The notes under the pieces are model-generated. The model did not search any database, was not told where the DNA came from, and worked only from the letters and a program-made list of their open reading frames with translations. The translations under genes and the position numbers were made by a program. DNA of 25,714 nucleotides from Chara braunii (lineage: Eukaryota; Streptophyta; Charophyceae; Charales; Characeae): the NCBI GenBank assembly GCA_003427395.1, contig BFEA01000189.1, positions 1,461,725-1,487,438 of the forward strand, read 5' to 3'. Every line of letters begins with the position of its first letter. Positions within the stretch are counted from its first letter, which is position 1. Below, one piece after another: positions 9,056 to 18,308 of the stretch.

Positions 9056-9460
9056 GCATTTCTAGGCCACAGGCCTTTTCTCATAAATACCCAGCACCCT
9101 GTTATTTTGCAGACTTTGGCACCAGAGTTCTGCTTTTAAATTTCTGAACCTGTTGGCACCAATGGCACAGAGTGGGTTTTCTCAGAGCCTAACTTCACTT
9201 GGCCTCAGTAATTGTCCCAACAGTTTGCAGCACTGCTTGCTCATCAGTTGCTTCGCTCTGTTCTTCATTCAAGAATTCATGGTGGTGCTGGAATCTTGGT
9301 GCATTCCTTCCCAGCCTCTCTCTATCCTTCTCATCCCTCCCTCCCTCCACTCTCAGACTCTGTCAGTACTTTCAAGTCAAGTTCCTGTGTGTGATAGCTT
9401 GTGCTCGTCTATGATAAGTGGCATGGACACACCTTAATGTGGAAATGGTGTGCCAGAATC

Positions 9461-9615
9461 TTAAACCACATGTACCTCGGCCATATATCGGCCGGGAAAA
9501 ATAAAGTGGAAGCGTTTCAACTTGGATGAATCTGGGAGCTCCAGTCCAGGCCTGTTCATCCGTGCGCGTCAGGGCGCGTTACCCGCTGCGACTGTCCGTG
9601 GCACTGGTGGTTTAA
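9461..9615. mobile_element. Miniature inverted-repeat element with TTAA ends, copy 1
   Basis: The left end TTAAACCACATGTACC and right end GGCACTGGTGGTTTAA are near-perfect inverted repeats, and the element is 155 bp long. The interior (ATCGG...AAAATA...GTGTTTC-like...GATGAAT...GAGCTCC) aligns along its length with the copy at 11359-11507. There is no coding capacity. TTAA ends resemble piggyBac-type target sites, but class assignment is inference. Confidence 0.75.
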
Positions 9616-9846
9616 ACCACAGACTGAGTTCTGTGCTGTATTGAAATGTCACTCCGATGATTTCACTGGCTGTGGGGGACAGTGGCCTCCAGGGGTCAGC
9701 TATGCGTGCAGAAATCTTAGTACACCCTGTGTTGGCAATTTTTCGCGCTCAGTGTTGTGATTGCAAACTTCTGGGGAAGTTCTGGAGAATATTCCAGAGC
9801 ATAGATTTGGTGCTGGACTTTTGACAAAAATATTAGGAAAAAGATC

Positions 9847-10000
9847 TTTTTTTTTTTTTTTTTTTTTTTTCCCCCCCGGAAAAACTCCCTCACCAGGTGT
9901 TAGTGGTGCTGGTAAGAGCAGACACCACTAGCACCTGGGGAGAGGCTCCATCTATTGGTGGGGAGCATCACCTGCTGGAAAACGGGTCCAGCGTCCCATG
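9847..10000 (-). mobile_element. Hairpin-tailed SINE, fullest copy
   Basis: On minus the order is: GGGACGCTGGACCCGTTTTC, then CAGCAGGTGATGCTCCCC, a short linker, a hairpin with 14-nt arms (9895-9908 against 9923-9936, one mismatch) around a 14-nt loop, a G-run, and 24 A residues (T-run 9847-9870 on plus). Related copies lie at 5671-5740, 12034-12190 and 19637-19709. The last carries a TSD, which supports the SINE call for the family. The 5' part has no convincing pol III box, so its RNA ancestor is unknown. Confidence 0.65.
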
Positions 10001-10391
10001 TACAGATTGAGGATTAGAGAACAACCGCAGTGTGTCCGAAGCATGCTGTGGGAGCCTGCCAGAATTGATTACCCTGGAGTCCGTGGAGTCCAGGGGATTG
10101 ACTGAGCAGGCCAAAAACACAAGGGGGGGGACCTCTTCGCCCTGAACCTGGCGCCAAATGCCTGCTGCTGCACACCAGTTCCCCCCTCTCCCCCTATCTC
10201 TGACTATATCTGCTAACTCTGTGGATGGTTTTGACCGAGGCGCTCCGTATGTTCATCAATTCGTACCACTGCCTCTTCAATCGGCATCAGACCACCGCCT
10301 CTTCAGTCTGCCTCAGACCGCCAGATGTCGCCTGTTTCCCTAGCGGCTACTTCCGCCAATGCCTTCCATGTATTGTTGTCCGGGGCCTTGG
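10001..10391. other. Probable LINE 3' UTR and unrecognised sequence
   Basis: This lies directly downstream (minus strand) of the LINE ORF ending near 10392, and upstream of the SINE. No coding signature was seen. Confidence 0.35.
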
Positions 10392-11220
10392 TCACCCTGC
10401 ACCATACCATTGCATGTCGACCATTGCCAGCTGCCGGGGTGGGAATGAGTCGGGAAAATCAGTGGATGGTCTCAGCGGGATCTCCTGTCCCACCGTAGTC
10501 CAGTCTCTGAAGCAGATAAGATAGTCTCTCCTGAACTCGTCGTGGTTGCATTCCTGAGTGGGTGCACCGTCCCATCGGACGAAGGCGATCCAGCCCCCTT
10601 TCTCACTGCCCAACCAGTCCCCCGAAAATCGCTGAATTGCTTGTTTTATGTCTTTGGGTGTCTGAAATAGATCAAGTTGGTTTTTGACTTTTTGCCACTG
10701 TACCCTGAGTTCTTGTTGGATGAACTGTTTTATCATGTCTGTTACTTCCTTCCCAGCTATGCGGACCCCCTCTATTGCAAGGATGCAGCGTTTTCTCCAG
10801 AGGGCCCACATGACTGCTCTCCTCCCTAACTTAAACATATTGTTTTCAAAGGTGTTGTCTGTGGGGGAGGACCATGTTTCGCATAATATGGCTCTCCAGT
10901 CCCATGGCCAGTTGGAGCCTGTGGCTAACCGTGTCCAGATTCTATCCCTCCACCGCCATGTAAGTACAGCTCCTGGGCACTGCAGGTATGTATGTTCTAT
11001 GGTCTCCAGGATTCTGCGGGAGGGGAAGGCAGTGTGGCACAACTTACACCATGGTAGCGCCCGTCCCTTTTGCTCTAGATATGTACGGTCTATCAGCCAA
11101 TCGTTGGTGGGCAGGCAGCGATGGTCTATCTGCCATTGCAGCGAAACCATCTTTGCTGGTCTGGACCTTGTGGTGTAGAACCATCGGATTGGGCGGAGGA
11201 GAGCTTCCTTTCCTACGAAA
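10392..11220 (-). mobile_element. LINE ORF2 3' end, longest uninterrupted copy
   Basis: About 275 codons of LINE protein are open on minus. From the N side: RPIRWFYTTRSRPAKMVSLQ, then WQIDHRCLPTNDWLIDRTYL, the CCHC zf-RVT motif (PWCKLC ... ETIEHTYLQCP, that is C-x2-C-x~15-H-x4-C), a Trp-rich segment, LGRRAVMWALWRKRC, an amphipathic helix-rich region, then DWLGSEKGGW, RDYLICFRDW and the tail FPDSFPPRQL. The frame remains open upstream to 11291, but those extra residues do not match the sister copy at 20.7 kb, so the element probably begins near 11220. This is the best reference in the window for the C-terminal order. The RT and endonuclease domains are absent (5' truncation). It ends about 140 bp from the second inverted-repeat element. 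Confidence 0.88.
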
Positions 11221-11358
11221 AAGATCAAAATCTCAGATGGCAAAAGTGACTCTGGCAGCAAGACTCCGCATTCTTTTGTTCCATGTTGCAAACCTGTTGA
11301 CCAATTTCCTGGCCACTACAAATAGTTCTGATTTGCAATGGGTATTTGGTACTAATGG

Positions 11359-11507
11359 TTAAACCACCAGTACCTTTCCCGTTTATCGGAAAATAGAGTA
11401 AAAGTGTTTCTAGTCTGATGAATTTTGGCGCTCCTGTAGTAGCCCGCTCGTTCACCTTTGTCGGAGCTTATTAACGGCCACAACTTTTGGAGGTACTGGT
11501 GGTTTAA
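11359..11507. mobile_element. Miniature inverted-repeat element with TTAA ends, copy 2
   Basis: TTAAACCACCAGTACCT at 11359-11375 is the exact reverse complement of 11491-11507 (AGGTACTGGTGGTTTAA). The element is 149 bp with no open frame of interest. It shares ends and interior with 9461-9615. Just outside the right end, GACCACCAG repeats the terminal motif again, so GGTGGTTTAAGACCACC forms a near-palindrome. Confidence 0.85.
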
Positions 11508-11902
11508 GACCACCAGAACATCATCCAGGCAAACTTGGGAATAGAAATAGAGACAATCCAAAAATTCTGGAAGTCTTGGGGCTACCGAAATGTGCCGTGC
11601 TGGCGTTTCAGCGAAGCTTGGCGCGCAGGGAAATGTGCCTGGGCAAAATGAAGTTCGGATGTACGGGTGGTTTGGACGAGCTAACGTGCCATGTTGAATT
11701 TCTGTGTCAGAATCTCAAATGGCGTCAGGGTCAGGGTGAGCTATCAGGGTTAGCAAAATCATTGGTAGGCCCTGGTTCTTTTGAAGGTAGCCTGCAAGAT
11801 TGTCAGTGAGATCTTGCAATGTTGAATGCAACTGCCATCATTGACTGCTCCACCTCTGGGAGTGTAAGAAGTGTTTTCTCTCTCCAGTTTTTCTAGTGTT
11901 TT
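11508..11902. other. No gene recognised
   Basis: One plus-strand frame (11576-11809) lacks any recognisable motif. No repeat family was identified. Confidence 0.35.
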
Positions 11903-12006
11903 TCCTTCTGTTCAGGCATCTGTTAAAATTGGAACCATACAGAGGAGATTAGCATGGCCAATTGGCCCCTGTGCAAGGATGGCACGAGTATACATCAAGA
12001 AATGGT
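11903..12006 (+). pseudogene. U6 snRNA pseudogene with internal insertion
   Basis: From TCCTTCTGTTCAGGCATCTG through TTAAAATTGGAACCATACAG, GGAGATTAGCATGGCC and CCCCTGTGCAAGGATGGCAC to ATCAAGAAATGG, the order follows U6 along almost its whole length. Six extra bases (near AATTGG, 11980-11985) interrupt the GGCCCC stretch. The 5' stem is mispaired and CACGCACAAATCG is scrambled. The AGC triad survives. No T-run terminator, TATA box at the usual distance, poly(A) or TSD was seen, so it is an older retrocopy or a decayed gene. Confidence 0.8.
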
Positions 12007-12033
12007 AGAGGGGGGGGGGGGAGAGCCAGAGGT

Positions 12034-12190
12034 TTTTTTTTTGAAGTAAACAAGGCTTGGGTTACAGCCAGGGGTGGTTTAGCACTTCCTGGTAGAGCGC
12101 GTCCTGGTAGTACCCTTGCCTATGGGCTCCATTCTATTCAATTTGGTGGGGAGCATCACCTGCTGGAAACTGAGTCCAGCGTCCCATTCC
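12034..12190 (-). mobile_element. Hairpin-tailed SINE, diverged copy
   Basis: A T-run (about 12032-12041) is followed by a diverged hairpin region (CCAGGGGTGG...CCTGGTAGAGCGCGTCCTGG) and then GGCTCC, ATTCTATTCAATTTGGTG, GGGAGCATCACCTGCTGG and GTCCAGCGTCCCAT. The last 65 bases match the copy at 9847-10000 closely. No TSD was identified. A related B-box-like string, CCGGTTCGAGTGTTCC, follows at about 12274-12289. Confidence 0.55.
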
Positions 12191-12399
12191 AGAACATCCT
12201 CAGTTTGGGCAAATACTGGGGCCCTTATCCGGCTTGGCTATCGACCTGGGAAACCGTAATCTTGCGCTGGAAACCGGTTCGAGTGTTCCCTGAAGACAGG
12301 GGGAGGGGGGGGGGTATAACAAGTGGCCCAGGCTCCAGGGGGGTGTGGAGCTCGGGTCCTGTCTTCGCCCCCCTCCTCCCCTTCCGTAGCTCTCGGCAG

Positions 12400-12985
12400 T
12401 TAGTATATTGATTGCAGGGATCCCACTAGAGACAGCAGATGCGGGGGAAAAATGTCTGGGAGGTCTGAAGGTGGTCTCAGCAGTATGTCCAGGTCGATCG
12501 CCCTCCAGTCATGAAATATCAGCTGGTAGTCCCTGACAACTCTGGCCTCTGGCCGGTCTTCCTCTTCTTCTTGCTGCTGGGGTACGTCCCCCGACCAGGT
12601 CACATCTGCCATCCAGGCCCCCCGATTTCCCCCCAAACAGTCTTTGCAGAATGGGAGATAATCCCATTAAGGTCTCTCTTTGTGTGGACAAAATCCACTC
12701 TGTGCCTTGACGCCTGCCATTGATTAGTAATCTCTGCTTGGATGGGTTGTTTAAACTGTTCAGATACTTCCCCCACTTCCACCCTTGCTCCCTTTATCTT
12801 CATGATACATTTCTTCCACCACAGCACCCAAAGGATGGATTGTCCGCTCAGAGGGAACATGCATCTTGGAGTTGGCGGCAGTAGCCGGTTAGCAGTGCCC
12901 TACAGTCCCACGGCCACACTGAGCAGACAGGCACTGCAAGAAGATGTGTTCTACATTTTCAGACCTTTTCTGCGCTGGGTAGTTT
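12400..12985 (-). mobile_element. LINE ORF2 3' end, frameshifted copy
   Basis: On minus, starting near 12985: the knuckle's His/Cys half (ENVEHIFLQC), then a segment with SILWVLWWKKC (the LGRRAVMWALWRKRC site of the other copies), then helices, and TVWGEIGGPGW. Here the frame changes within a C-run near 12615-12640, and the protein continues as GGNRGAWMADVTWSGD, an acidic QQQEEEE insert, RDYQLIFHDW and FPPHLL before a stop near 12400. The Glu/Gln insert resembles the one in the 6750-6960 copy, so those two may be one subfamily. Confidence 0.82.
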
Positions 12986-13105
12986 CGATAGTTATTTTCC
13001 CACCAATTACAAAAATGTCATATTATTGACCAATGAACACCAAGAATCCTGGTTAGGAATGCCGTAAATTTTTAGGCTTGGAAATGCAGACACTGGACCA
13101 GTAAC

Positions 13106-13259
13106 AATGCGCCTGGGTGTCCGTCATGGTTAAGATTGGAAGGATATGGAGAAGATTGGCATGGCCCCTGCACAAGAATGACACACAAATTGAGAAATGG
13201 TCCAAATTATTTATTATTAAAAAAAAAAACAAAGAAACAAACAGAATGCACCTGGGTGT
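13106..13259 (+). pseudogene. U6 snRNA retropseudogene with A-rich tail and 15-bp target-site duplication
   Basis: U6 sequence runs from about 13121 to 13208: TTAAGATTGGAAGGATATGG, AGAAGATTGGCATGGCCCC, TGCACAAGAATGACACACAAA, TTGAGAAATGGTCCAAATT. An A-rich tail follows (13217-13242). AATGCRCCTGGGTGT flanks the insert at 13106-13120 and 13245-13259, 15 bp with one mismatch. The U6 5' stem is missing, the ACAGAG box is mutated (ATGGAG) and the AGC triad reads GGC, so it is not functional. Tail plus TSD show target-primed retroposition. Confidence 0.93.
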
Positions 13260-13510
13260 TAAGACCTTCATGTGCATGATCTGTAGCTTGGTGTCAAGTG
13301 TTCTTTGAATCACAACAGGTTATTTCTGTTCTATTATCCCAAGAAAAGAAGAATGAAAAAGTGAAAAAGCCTTTATGGTATACATGCAGGTGGTCATCCA
13401 TTTGCTGTTCAATGATTAAAACATTCTGTCCGACACAGGCTGGGGCTGGTTATAGAGCTGAATTCGGTGGTTTACAATCGGCTTGATTGGACCAGAAAGT
13501 AAGTACAAAT

Positions 13511-13614
13511 AATCTATAAATAGTATGTGCTGCGACGTAAAGCCTCGGACAAGTCAGAGGCCAATCTATAAATGGCATGTGCTACGATGTAAAGCCTCGG
13601 ACAAGTCAGAGGCC
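13511..13614 (+). repeat. 52-bp tandem duplication
   Basis: Two adjacent 52-base units (13511-13562 and 13563-13614) start AATCTATAAAT and end AAGTCAGAGGCC, with four or so substitutions. No gene is associated. Confidence 0.85.
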
Positions 13615-14280
13615 ACAGGGTCATTGTTGTCAGGAAAAGAGAACTTTATATTCGAAAATGTCCTGTCAGAACAAAAAATACATGTTCTAGGCTCTAGCAG
13701 AAAATTCATTCGAATGTTGCACATTTGGTGAGTGGTGGGACAAGGCCCTTGGCAGGATGATCCCTCAAGGTTCTTGCCATGGGTACAATTCAAACCCTTA
13801 CCTGCATCCGAACAGGCCCGTTCCCCTCAGGGGACATTTTTGCTAATACACGTTTGGGCCTGTCTGGGCCTTATGGGTATATTGTCCAAGCCTGGTCCCC
13901 TACTGGGCCTTTTCACAAGTTTTCAGTATTCTCCAGGCCCCAGCCAGTTTCTTTTGTCTGGCACCGGTAGGCCGTGTCTGTGTAGGCAGTCTAGGTCGTA
14001 GGATAGTCCAGTAGTTCAGGGTCTAGCTAGAAATAGGCTGAGGGCAAAGGGGAGCAGGTTCTTTTTGGATTCTCTTTTCACAGTGGTCTGGAGAGTTTGA
14101 GCTTCGACTGCCGCGCTATTTTCAGCATCCTCTTCTTGTTGCTGGCAGTCATTGCTGGGGCAGCCAGCTCTGGTGTTGATAGCATCGGGCTGTGGGCTCT
14201 AGGCGGTGCTTGGTGCTTCCTCCATGTGTGCTTGTTGGGGTTCAAGGCAGCTGCCATTAAAGTGTGAGTCCTTCTCAGAC
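13615..14280. other. No gene recognised
   Basis: Reading both strands gives only short frames without motifs. CCCCTCAGGGGACAT at about 13824-13838 resembles the U6 5' hairpin, but nothing after it does. Confidence 0.35.
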
Positions 14281-15576
14281 TTTCACACCGTTCGCTGCCT
14301 TCACCCGAATGACTGGACTTTCACCTGCATAAGGGACAGTCGCCTGGCATGACTGTCCAGGTCCCAGATTGACCTGATTCCTCAACAATTTATCCTCCGC
14401 TTGAACCATAAGACATGTGGGGTGATTTTGACAATGAGGAAGAGGCATGATGAAGGGCCTGGTTTTTACAAACTGAACACCTCCCTGTTGGAAGACCAGC
14501 AGTTTCAGCACATGATTCGGGACGCGTGGAAGTTCTGGCATCAACAAAAGCCTCTTTTCAATCCATACCCTGCATGGTTTAACAATGGCCTAATCTTTCT
14601 CGCAAGGAAGTGCGATGAGTTCTCCAGGGCAAGGGCAGCTCAGCGCCAACAACAGGAAATGGAAACTCACAGGAACTTGCTAGGCCTGGAACAACAGGTA
14701 TATTCATAGGATCATGTTGTCACCATTCAGAGATTGAAGAACGAGCTCTTCTAGTTATCTCAGCATAGATGGCAAGGGATTAGGATATTATGCGAAACAA
14801 TGTCTGATCTCACCAAAGAAGCCACGATAGACAGTTTTTTAGCATGGCGACGGCCCACGCACGACGGACTGTGATCGAAGCGTTCCACGACCCGGAGAAA
14901 GGGGAGGAGGTCATAGCCTACTGATATCGCATATTGTACGCTAATCACAAGGTCATTTTTCATGCAGTTGTACACATCTCACACTCAGGACCCGCAAAGG
15001 GAGGCACGGGCCAGGGAGCTGGAGAACTTCTTGTCCCCTATTTACAAGCGCCTGTCCCTGCAACAGCGTGAGCACTTGGAGAGGTGGTTGTCGAAAGAGG
15101 AGGTCTGTATGACGCTTCTTCAAATGAAGAAAGGGAAAAAGCCCGACACTGACGGTTTCCCCAAGAAGTTTTGGGAAAGCATGTGGATGGAGTTGAGCAC
15201 GGACCTGTGGGAATACTACCAGAGGGTGTGGGAAGCCAAGGAAACAGTGGAAGTGGTGGGGAGAGGGGTTTTGTCACTATTTTATAAGAACTTCAAGGGG
15301 GAACGAGATGAATCTAAGTAACTATAGGTCCATTACCTTTCTCATTGTAGTTTACAAAATGCTATCAAAAGCTCTGATAAATTGAATGGCAGAGATTTGG
15401 ATGACATCATACGCCCAGCCCAGATGGGTTTTATGGCCAGAAGGAATATACAAGAGAACATCCTGCTGGTAAACGAAGTGGTCAGCCTGTCCCGATGAAA
15501 TAGGGCTAACGCTGGCATTATCTTTATTGACTTTGACAAGGCATATGCCCAAGTGGACTGGGCTTCCCTATACCCT
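14281..15576 (+). mobile_element. LINE ORF2 endonuclease end and reverse transcriptase start, broken
   Basis: The end of the endonuclease domain is suggested by NDWTFTCIRDSRLA and SQIDLIPQQF (14290-14390). The linker GPGFYKLNTSLL follows (about 14456-14490), then a charged helical region that shifts frame near 14843 (EATIDSFLA to ARRTVIEAFHDPEKGEEV). From 14962 the RT N-terminal region reads LYTSHTQDPQREARARELEN and MKKGKKPDTDGFPKKFW (RT motif 1/2). After more frame changes come NLSNYRSITFLIVVYKMLSK, then PAQMGFMARRNIQENILLVN, and RT motif A as IIFIDFDKAYAQVDWASLY with the catalytic Asp kept. Several stops and at least three frameshifts kill it. Similarity ends abruptly at about 15576, before the YxDD box. 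Confidence 0.85.
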
Positions 15577-15830
15577 TAAAAGAAACAGCGGTCCCACTGA
15601 CAGATGTCGCCGCGGGCCCATTAGAAACCGTGGCAGGGGCCCGTCGCCGGGTGTGCCATGAGGGATAGGAGCGATGCGGGCGCAAAAAGCAAGCGCCGAT
15701 TGAAAAAAAGCGCCGTGCTGCGCCACGTGAAAAGACAAGCGAAGGGAGTCGCGTGCTGGGCGTATATGACGCGGGGCCGTGTCGAAAAAGGCCAGTGAGG
15801 GGAGAGGGAAGAGGTGGTCGAGGGGCTGGG
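15577..15830. other. GC-rich unrecognised segment
   Basis: The composition changes sharply at the LINE breakpoint: CG-containing words are dense (CGCCGCGGGCCC, GCGCCGTGCTGCGCC). No coding, RNA or repeat family was recognised. It may be the edge of a separate inserted element. Confidence 0.4.
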
Positions 15831-15948
15831 TGTATATTTCGATGTTCTAGCGGAAGATTCATTCTATTTTGCTCATCGTGTGTGTGTGTGTGCAGGTAAG
15901 TAGTGTATATTTCAATGTTCTAAGAGAAGATTCATTCGATTTTGCTCA

Positions 15949-15988
<40 letters not shown>

Positions 15989-16090
15989 AAGAGAGAGGGA
16001 GAGAGAGAGAGAGAACGGCCAAGAGGTAAGTCTCCAACCCCGCTACTGGCCTAACGCTACTTCCATTGATAGGATGAGCAAAATCGAATG

Positions 16091-16460
16091 GAGGTGGGCG
16101 GAAGGGAGGCGCTTGGAAGGGGGTTGGGCAAAGGGTATGTACGGGGAAGGGGGAGAAGGGAGGTGGAGGAGGGGAAGAGGGACGAGGGAGGAACGAGGAG
16201 TGGGAGGAGAACGGGATGAGCAACAAGAAGAAGAAGAAGAAGAAGAAGAAGAAGAAGAAGAAGAAGAAGAGGGGGAGGTAGACGAGAAAGCCGAAGAGGA
16301 GGGAAAGGGGGAGAAAGCAGTCGAGGAGCAGGAGGAGAAGGATGAGGAGGAAGCGGACGAGAAACCCGAAGAGGAGAGGAGGATAAAGGCAAGGAGGAGG
16401 ATGAGGGGAAAGGCAAGTGGAAAAGAGGGAGGTGGAGGGAGGAGGTGGCCAAAAAAGTTT
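16091..16460 (+). repeat. Purine-rich low-complexity tract with (GAA)n
   Basis: About 370 bases of strongly purine-biased top strand, including a run of GAA/AAG triplets at 16221-16270. A 177-codon frame from 16074 crosses it, reading mostly Glu, Lys, Arg and Gly and then running into T-rich DNA. I regard that frame as a composition artefact, not a gene. Confidence 0.8.
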
Positions 16461-16552
16461 GTTTTTTTTTTTGCATTCTTGTCTCGTTTTCTTCTTTTCA
16501 TTCTTCGTTGTGTCTTTCGATCGCCTTTTCTTTTTGAGTCCGTCACAGTTAA

Positions 16553-16644
16553 TCGATCAATCATGAATCATGAATCATCAATCATCAATCAATCAATCAA
16601 TCAATGAATCAGTCTTGACCAAGGTCGATCTTTATTGATAGATC

Positions 16645-16677
<33 letters not shown>

Positions 16678-16720
16678 GTTGATTGATTGATTGATTGATT
16701 GATAGATTGATTTGGAGAAG
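16553..16720. repeat. (AATC)n facing (GATT)n
   Basis: AATCAATC-type repeats (about 16553-16605) are followed by the complementary GATTGATT array (about 16643-16713), so the pair can fold into a long imperfect hairpin. A small AATC run recurs at 16829-16845. Confidence 0.9.
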
Positions 16721-16904
16721 AAGAATATACGCGAAGGAGGAGAAGTGTTGGGTTAAGTCTGCAGAGGTTCGAGCAGAGTTTGGGTGTCTTCAGGGAGGTC
16801 AAGCCAGGAGAATGCCGTGGAGGAGTCTCAATCAATCAATCAATCCTTGTTCCGCTAAAACATCGAAATATACACTACTACACAAGCAAGCAAGCAAGCG
16901 CGTG

Positions 16905-16963
<59 letters not shown>

Positions 16964-17114
16964 CTGACAAACAGAGAGAGACAGAGAGACAGAGAGAGAG
17001 CGGCCAGCATATAAGTCTTCAACCTCGCGACTGGCCTTACACTACTCGCATCGATAGGATGAGCAAAATCGAATGAATCTTCCGCGAGAACATCGAAATA
17101 TACATTACTACACA

Positions 17115-17162
<48 letters not shown>

Positions 17163-17262
17163 TGAGAGAGAGAGAGAGAGAGAGATGAATCTTCCTCCAG
17201 AACATCGAAATATACACCACTACACCTGCTCTTTTCCGGTAAAACATTGAAATATACTCCTT

Positions 17263-18120
17263 CCCTCAAAAGCAAACCCCCTGTTCCTACACTGCCCCCA
17301 CCGGGAGACACCCCCTCTCCTCTCGGCCCCAGTTCGGAGCAGCCTATAAACGAACACGTCAACCCCCTAAAAGGCATACAATTCCCCTAGAGTATACCTT
17401 ACAGGCTGAAGTTCCTCCTTTCCTCTTGCCCAACCCCCTCCAAACAAGGCAGCCCTCTCATCCTCACACCTTGGTATACGCAGCCACCCCCTTGCCTTCT
17501 CTCCCCAACCGCCGACGCTGATTCGACCCTAAATCAGCCTGGCCCAGAAAAGGACAATCCCTCAATACTGCCTCCCCCCCTCCAAGGGTAACACCTCCCA
17601 CCTTGTGAAACCGTCACGGGGAGGGGATCCAACCCTAAAGGAGAACCTCACAGATCCACAAAGCAAGCCGCAAATATACCATACAAAGACCCAGACAACC
17701 TTTGAAACACAATTAGCGGAAAAAGCCAATCAGAATCAAAATTTACAGCGACAGTAATCAAGACTAGGAAGTTGAGATTTGCAGACGTAGGTTTTTTCAA
17801 ATAGAAAAATACTTCGGAAGCATACTTTTAGAAATTGAAAATTAGAAACAAAAATTAGGAAATTTGTCTGAAACATCTTTTGGAAATTATAATTAAAAAA
17901 CGAGATTTAAGAAATCTATTTGAGATGTCCAATATTGGACTCGCGAATATATAAAATCCTGATCGTAGTTAAGGTCATCGTTAAGGGAAGCAACTATGTA
18001 CCAAAGAACATACTCATGAATAGGAATTGCACAAAAAAATCACTGCGAGCAGTATCAGGAAAACATCAATTAGAAAGAATCTAATTCATACAAGAAATAC
18101 TATCGAAATACTCTCGAAAA
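17263..18120. other. No gene recognised; C-rich then AT-rich
   Basis: 17263-17640 is C-rich on plus with runs of CCCC. From about 17760 it becomes A-rich with short repeated words (GAAAT, AATCAG, AGAAAT). No coding family, RNA gene or element ends were identified. Confidence 0.45.
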
Positions 18121-18308
18121 AAGTAATCAGCAAAAAGATGTTGATCATCAGGCGAAAACAAGTACAAGATCATACCTTGTCAATCGGGAAATCAGAAAAT
18201 CATGAAATTCTTAAAAAAAAGTAATCAGCAACAATATATTGATCATGGGCGAAAATAAATAGAAGATCATACCCAGTCAATCAGGAAATCAGAAAATCCT
18301 GAAAATAG
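18121..18308 (+). repeat. 98-bp tandem duplication in A-rich DNA
   Basis: Unit 1 (18121-18218) and unit 2 (from 18219) share AAGTAATCAGCAA, TTGATCAT, GGCGAAAA, AGATCATACC and GTCAATC.GGAAATCAGAAA in the same order, with scattered substitutions. Confidence 0.8.

Larger units (their letters stand above)
15831..17262. repeat. Cluster of inverted-arm elements with (GT)n(GA)n cores
   Basis: An arm of about 50 bases (GTGTATATTTCGATGTTC ... GATTCATTCGATTTTGCTCATC) occurs forward at 15831-15878 and 15899-15950, and reversed at 16073-16090 (short), 16854-16884 (partial), 17058-17112, 17186-17225 and 17238-17262. Two copies of a core follow a (GT)n(GA)n array and end just before a reversed arm: 16011-16072 and 17001-17057, both reading CGGCC..., TAAGTCT.CAACC, ACTGGCC, GATAG. 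The array length differs between copies. No transposase is present, so these are non-autonomous fold-back-like repeats. Confidence 0.75.

Noticed and set aside
11903-12006. A functional U6 gene
   Set aside because: It has an internal insertion, a mispaired 5' stem, a scrambled segment after GGCACG and no T-run terminator.
13820-13845. A fourth U6 copy (CCCCTCAGGGGACAT resembles the U6 5' hairpin)
   Set aside because: Nothing after the hairpin aligns with U6; a short GC hairpin can arise by chance.
16043-16607. Glu-rich (plus) and Ser/Pro/Leu-rich (minus) frames of 139-177 codons
   Set aside because: Both strands are open over a purine-rich tract simply because stop codons are rare in it; there are no domains.
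16780-17377. Frames containing VYFDVL..DSFDFAHP segments
   Set aside because: They are translations of the inverted-arm repeat family, occur on both strands, and run into microsatellites.
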